Source: Xestospongia muta
Lineage: Eukaryota > Porifera > Demospongiae > Haplosclerida > Petrosiidae
DNA length: 64,000 bases
Assembly (NCBI GenBank): GCA_963693285.1
Contig: OY848926.1
Span: 3,043,001-3,107,000, forward strand
Reading direction: 5' to 3'
Shown here piece after piece: positions 63,812 through 64,000 of this stretch. The notes below the pieces were generated by a model that was given only the letters and a program-made list of their open reading frames with translations, was not told the DNA's origin and searched no databases. Each line of letters begins with the position of its first letter. Position 1 is the stretch's first letter. The position numbers and the translations under genes are program-made.

Positions 63812-64000
63812 TTAAAAATTAATAAATATAATTTCATTATGAATAGAGTAGAGTTGCAGATGGGGAAATACAATAAGTTCTGAACCAAGATTCAGTAATG
63901 ATCTCAAAAGCAATCACATGATCTAATTAAATGGGCAAATAAGTACCAGTGAAGAACTACTATTGCACCTTACAAGCATGGACAATTTTATTAGCCACAC

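Larger units (their letters stand above)
63497..64000. other. Sequence beyond the truncated copia element
   Basis: No gene recognised. Holds a short CA repeat and a GC-rich hairpin, listed separately. Confidence 0.5.

Overview
The window looks like AT-rich nuclear DNA of an invertebrate animal. It has spliceosomal exon structure, satellite DNA inside introns, a Ty1/copia retrotransposon whose primer site matches the anticodon arm of initiator tRNA-Met, and fossils of pogo-type transposons. A sponge or another early-branching marine invertebrate would fit, but the sequence alone does not name the species.

Bases 1 to about 50,300 are one composite locus. A minus-strand ankyrin-repeat gene runs from a 93-base exon at 50191-50283 down through at least eight 99-base exons, each encoding exactly one 33-residue ankyrin repeat in phase 0. 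These exons come in pairs (B then A in transcript order) inside duplicated modules of 2.7-4 kb: copies 1 and 2 are a recent tandem pair, copies 3 and 5 are older, and copy 4 is only a downstream fragment. The introns between modules hold four blocks of one satellite with a unit of about 650 bases (1-17556, 23601-28156, 32816-45516, 46044-47083), all in the same orientation. The satellite unit is built from diverged monomers of about 130-155 bases.

The most unusual signal is inside the satellite. Nearly every unit carries, on the gene's strand, an acceptor-like AATAG, then three bases of form NNG, then a consensus donor GTAAGTG. The NN dinucleotide takes at least eight values across about 55 units although its flanks are nearly invariant, and the TAG stop value is never seen. 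The paralogous monomer in the same unit lacks the donor and is not variable there.

Bases 50,300-64,000 are a mobile-element landscape. A GATA-type microsatellite lies at 51346-51470. A 2,062-base element (51742-53803) has 151-base terminal inverted repeats and a 9-base target duplication; it carries two convergent decayed genes, a RecQ-like helicase on the plus strand and a multi-exon protein with a Cys-rich N-terminus on the minus strand. A 1.5-kb foldback element with nested palindromes follows (54514-56016), then two separate pogo/CENP-B-type transposase fossils on the minus strand (57111-57660 and 58625-59115). Last is a Ty1/copia element (60575 to about 63492) with 5' LTR, primer site, gag, protease, integrase and the start of reverse transcriptase, cut off before the catalytic YxDD box and without a 3' LTR in view. 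The ankyrin gene is the only locus here that looks intact and host-like; everything to its right appears broken or non-autonomous.
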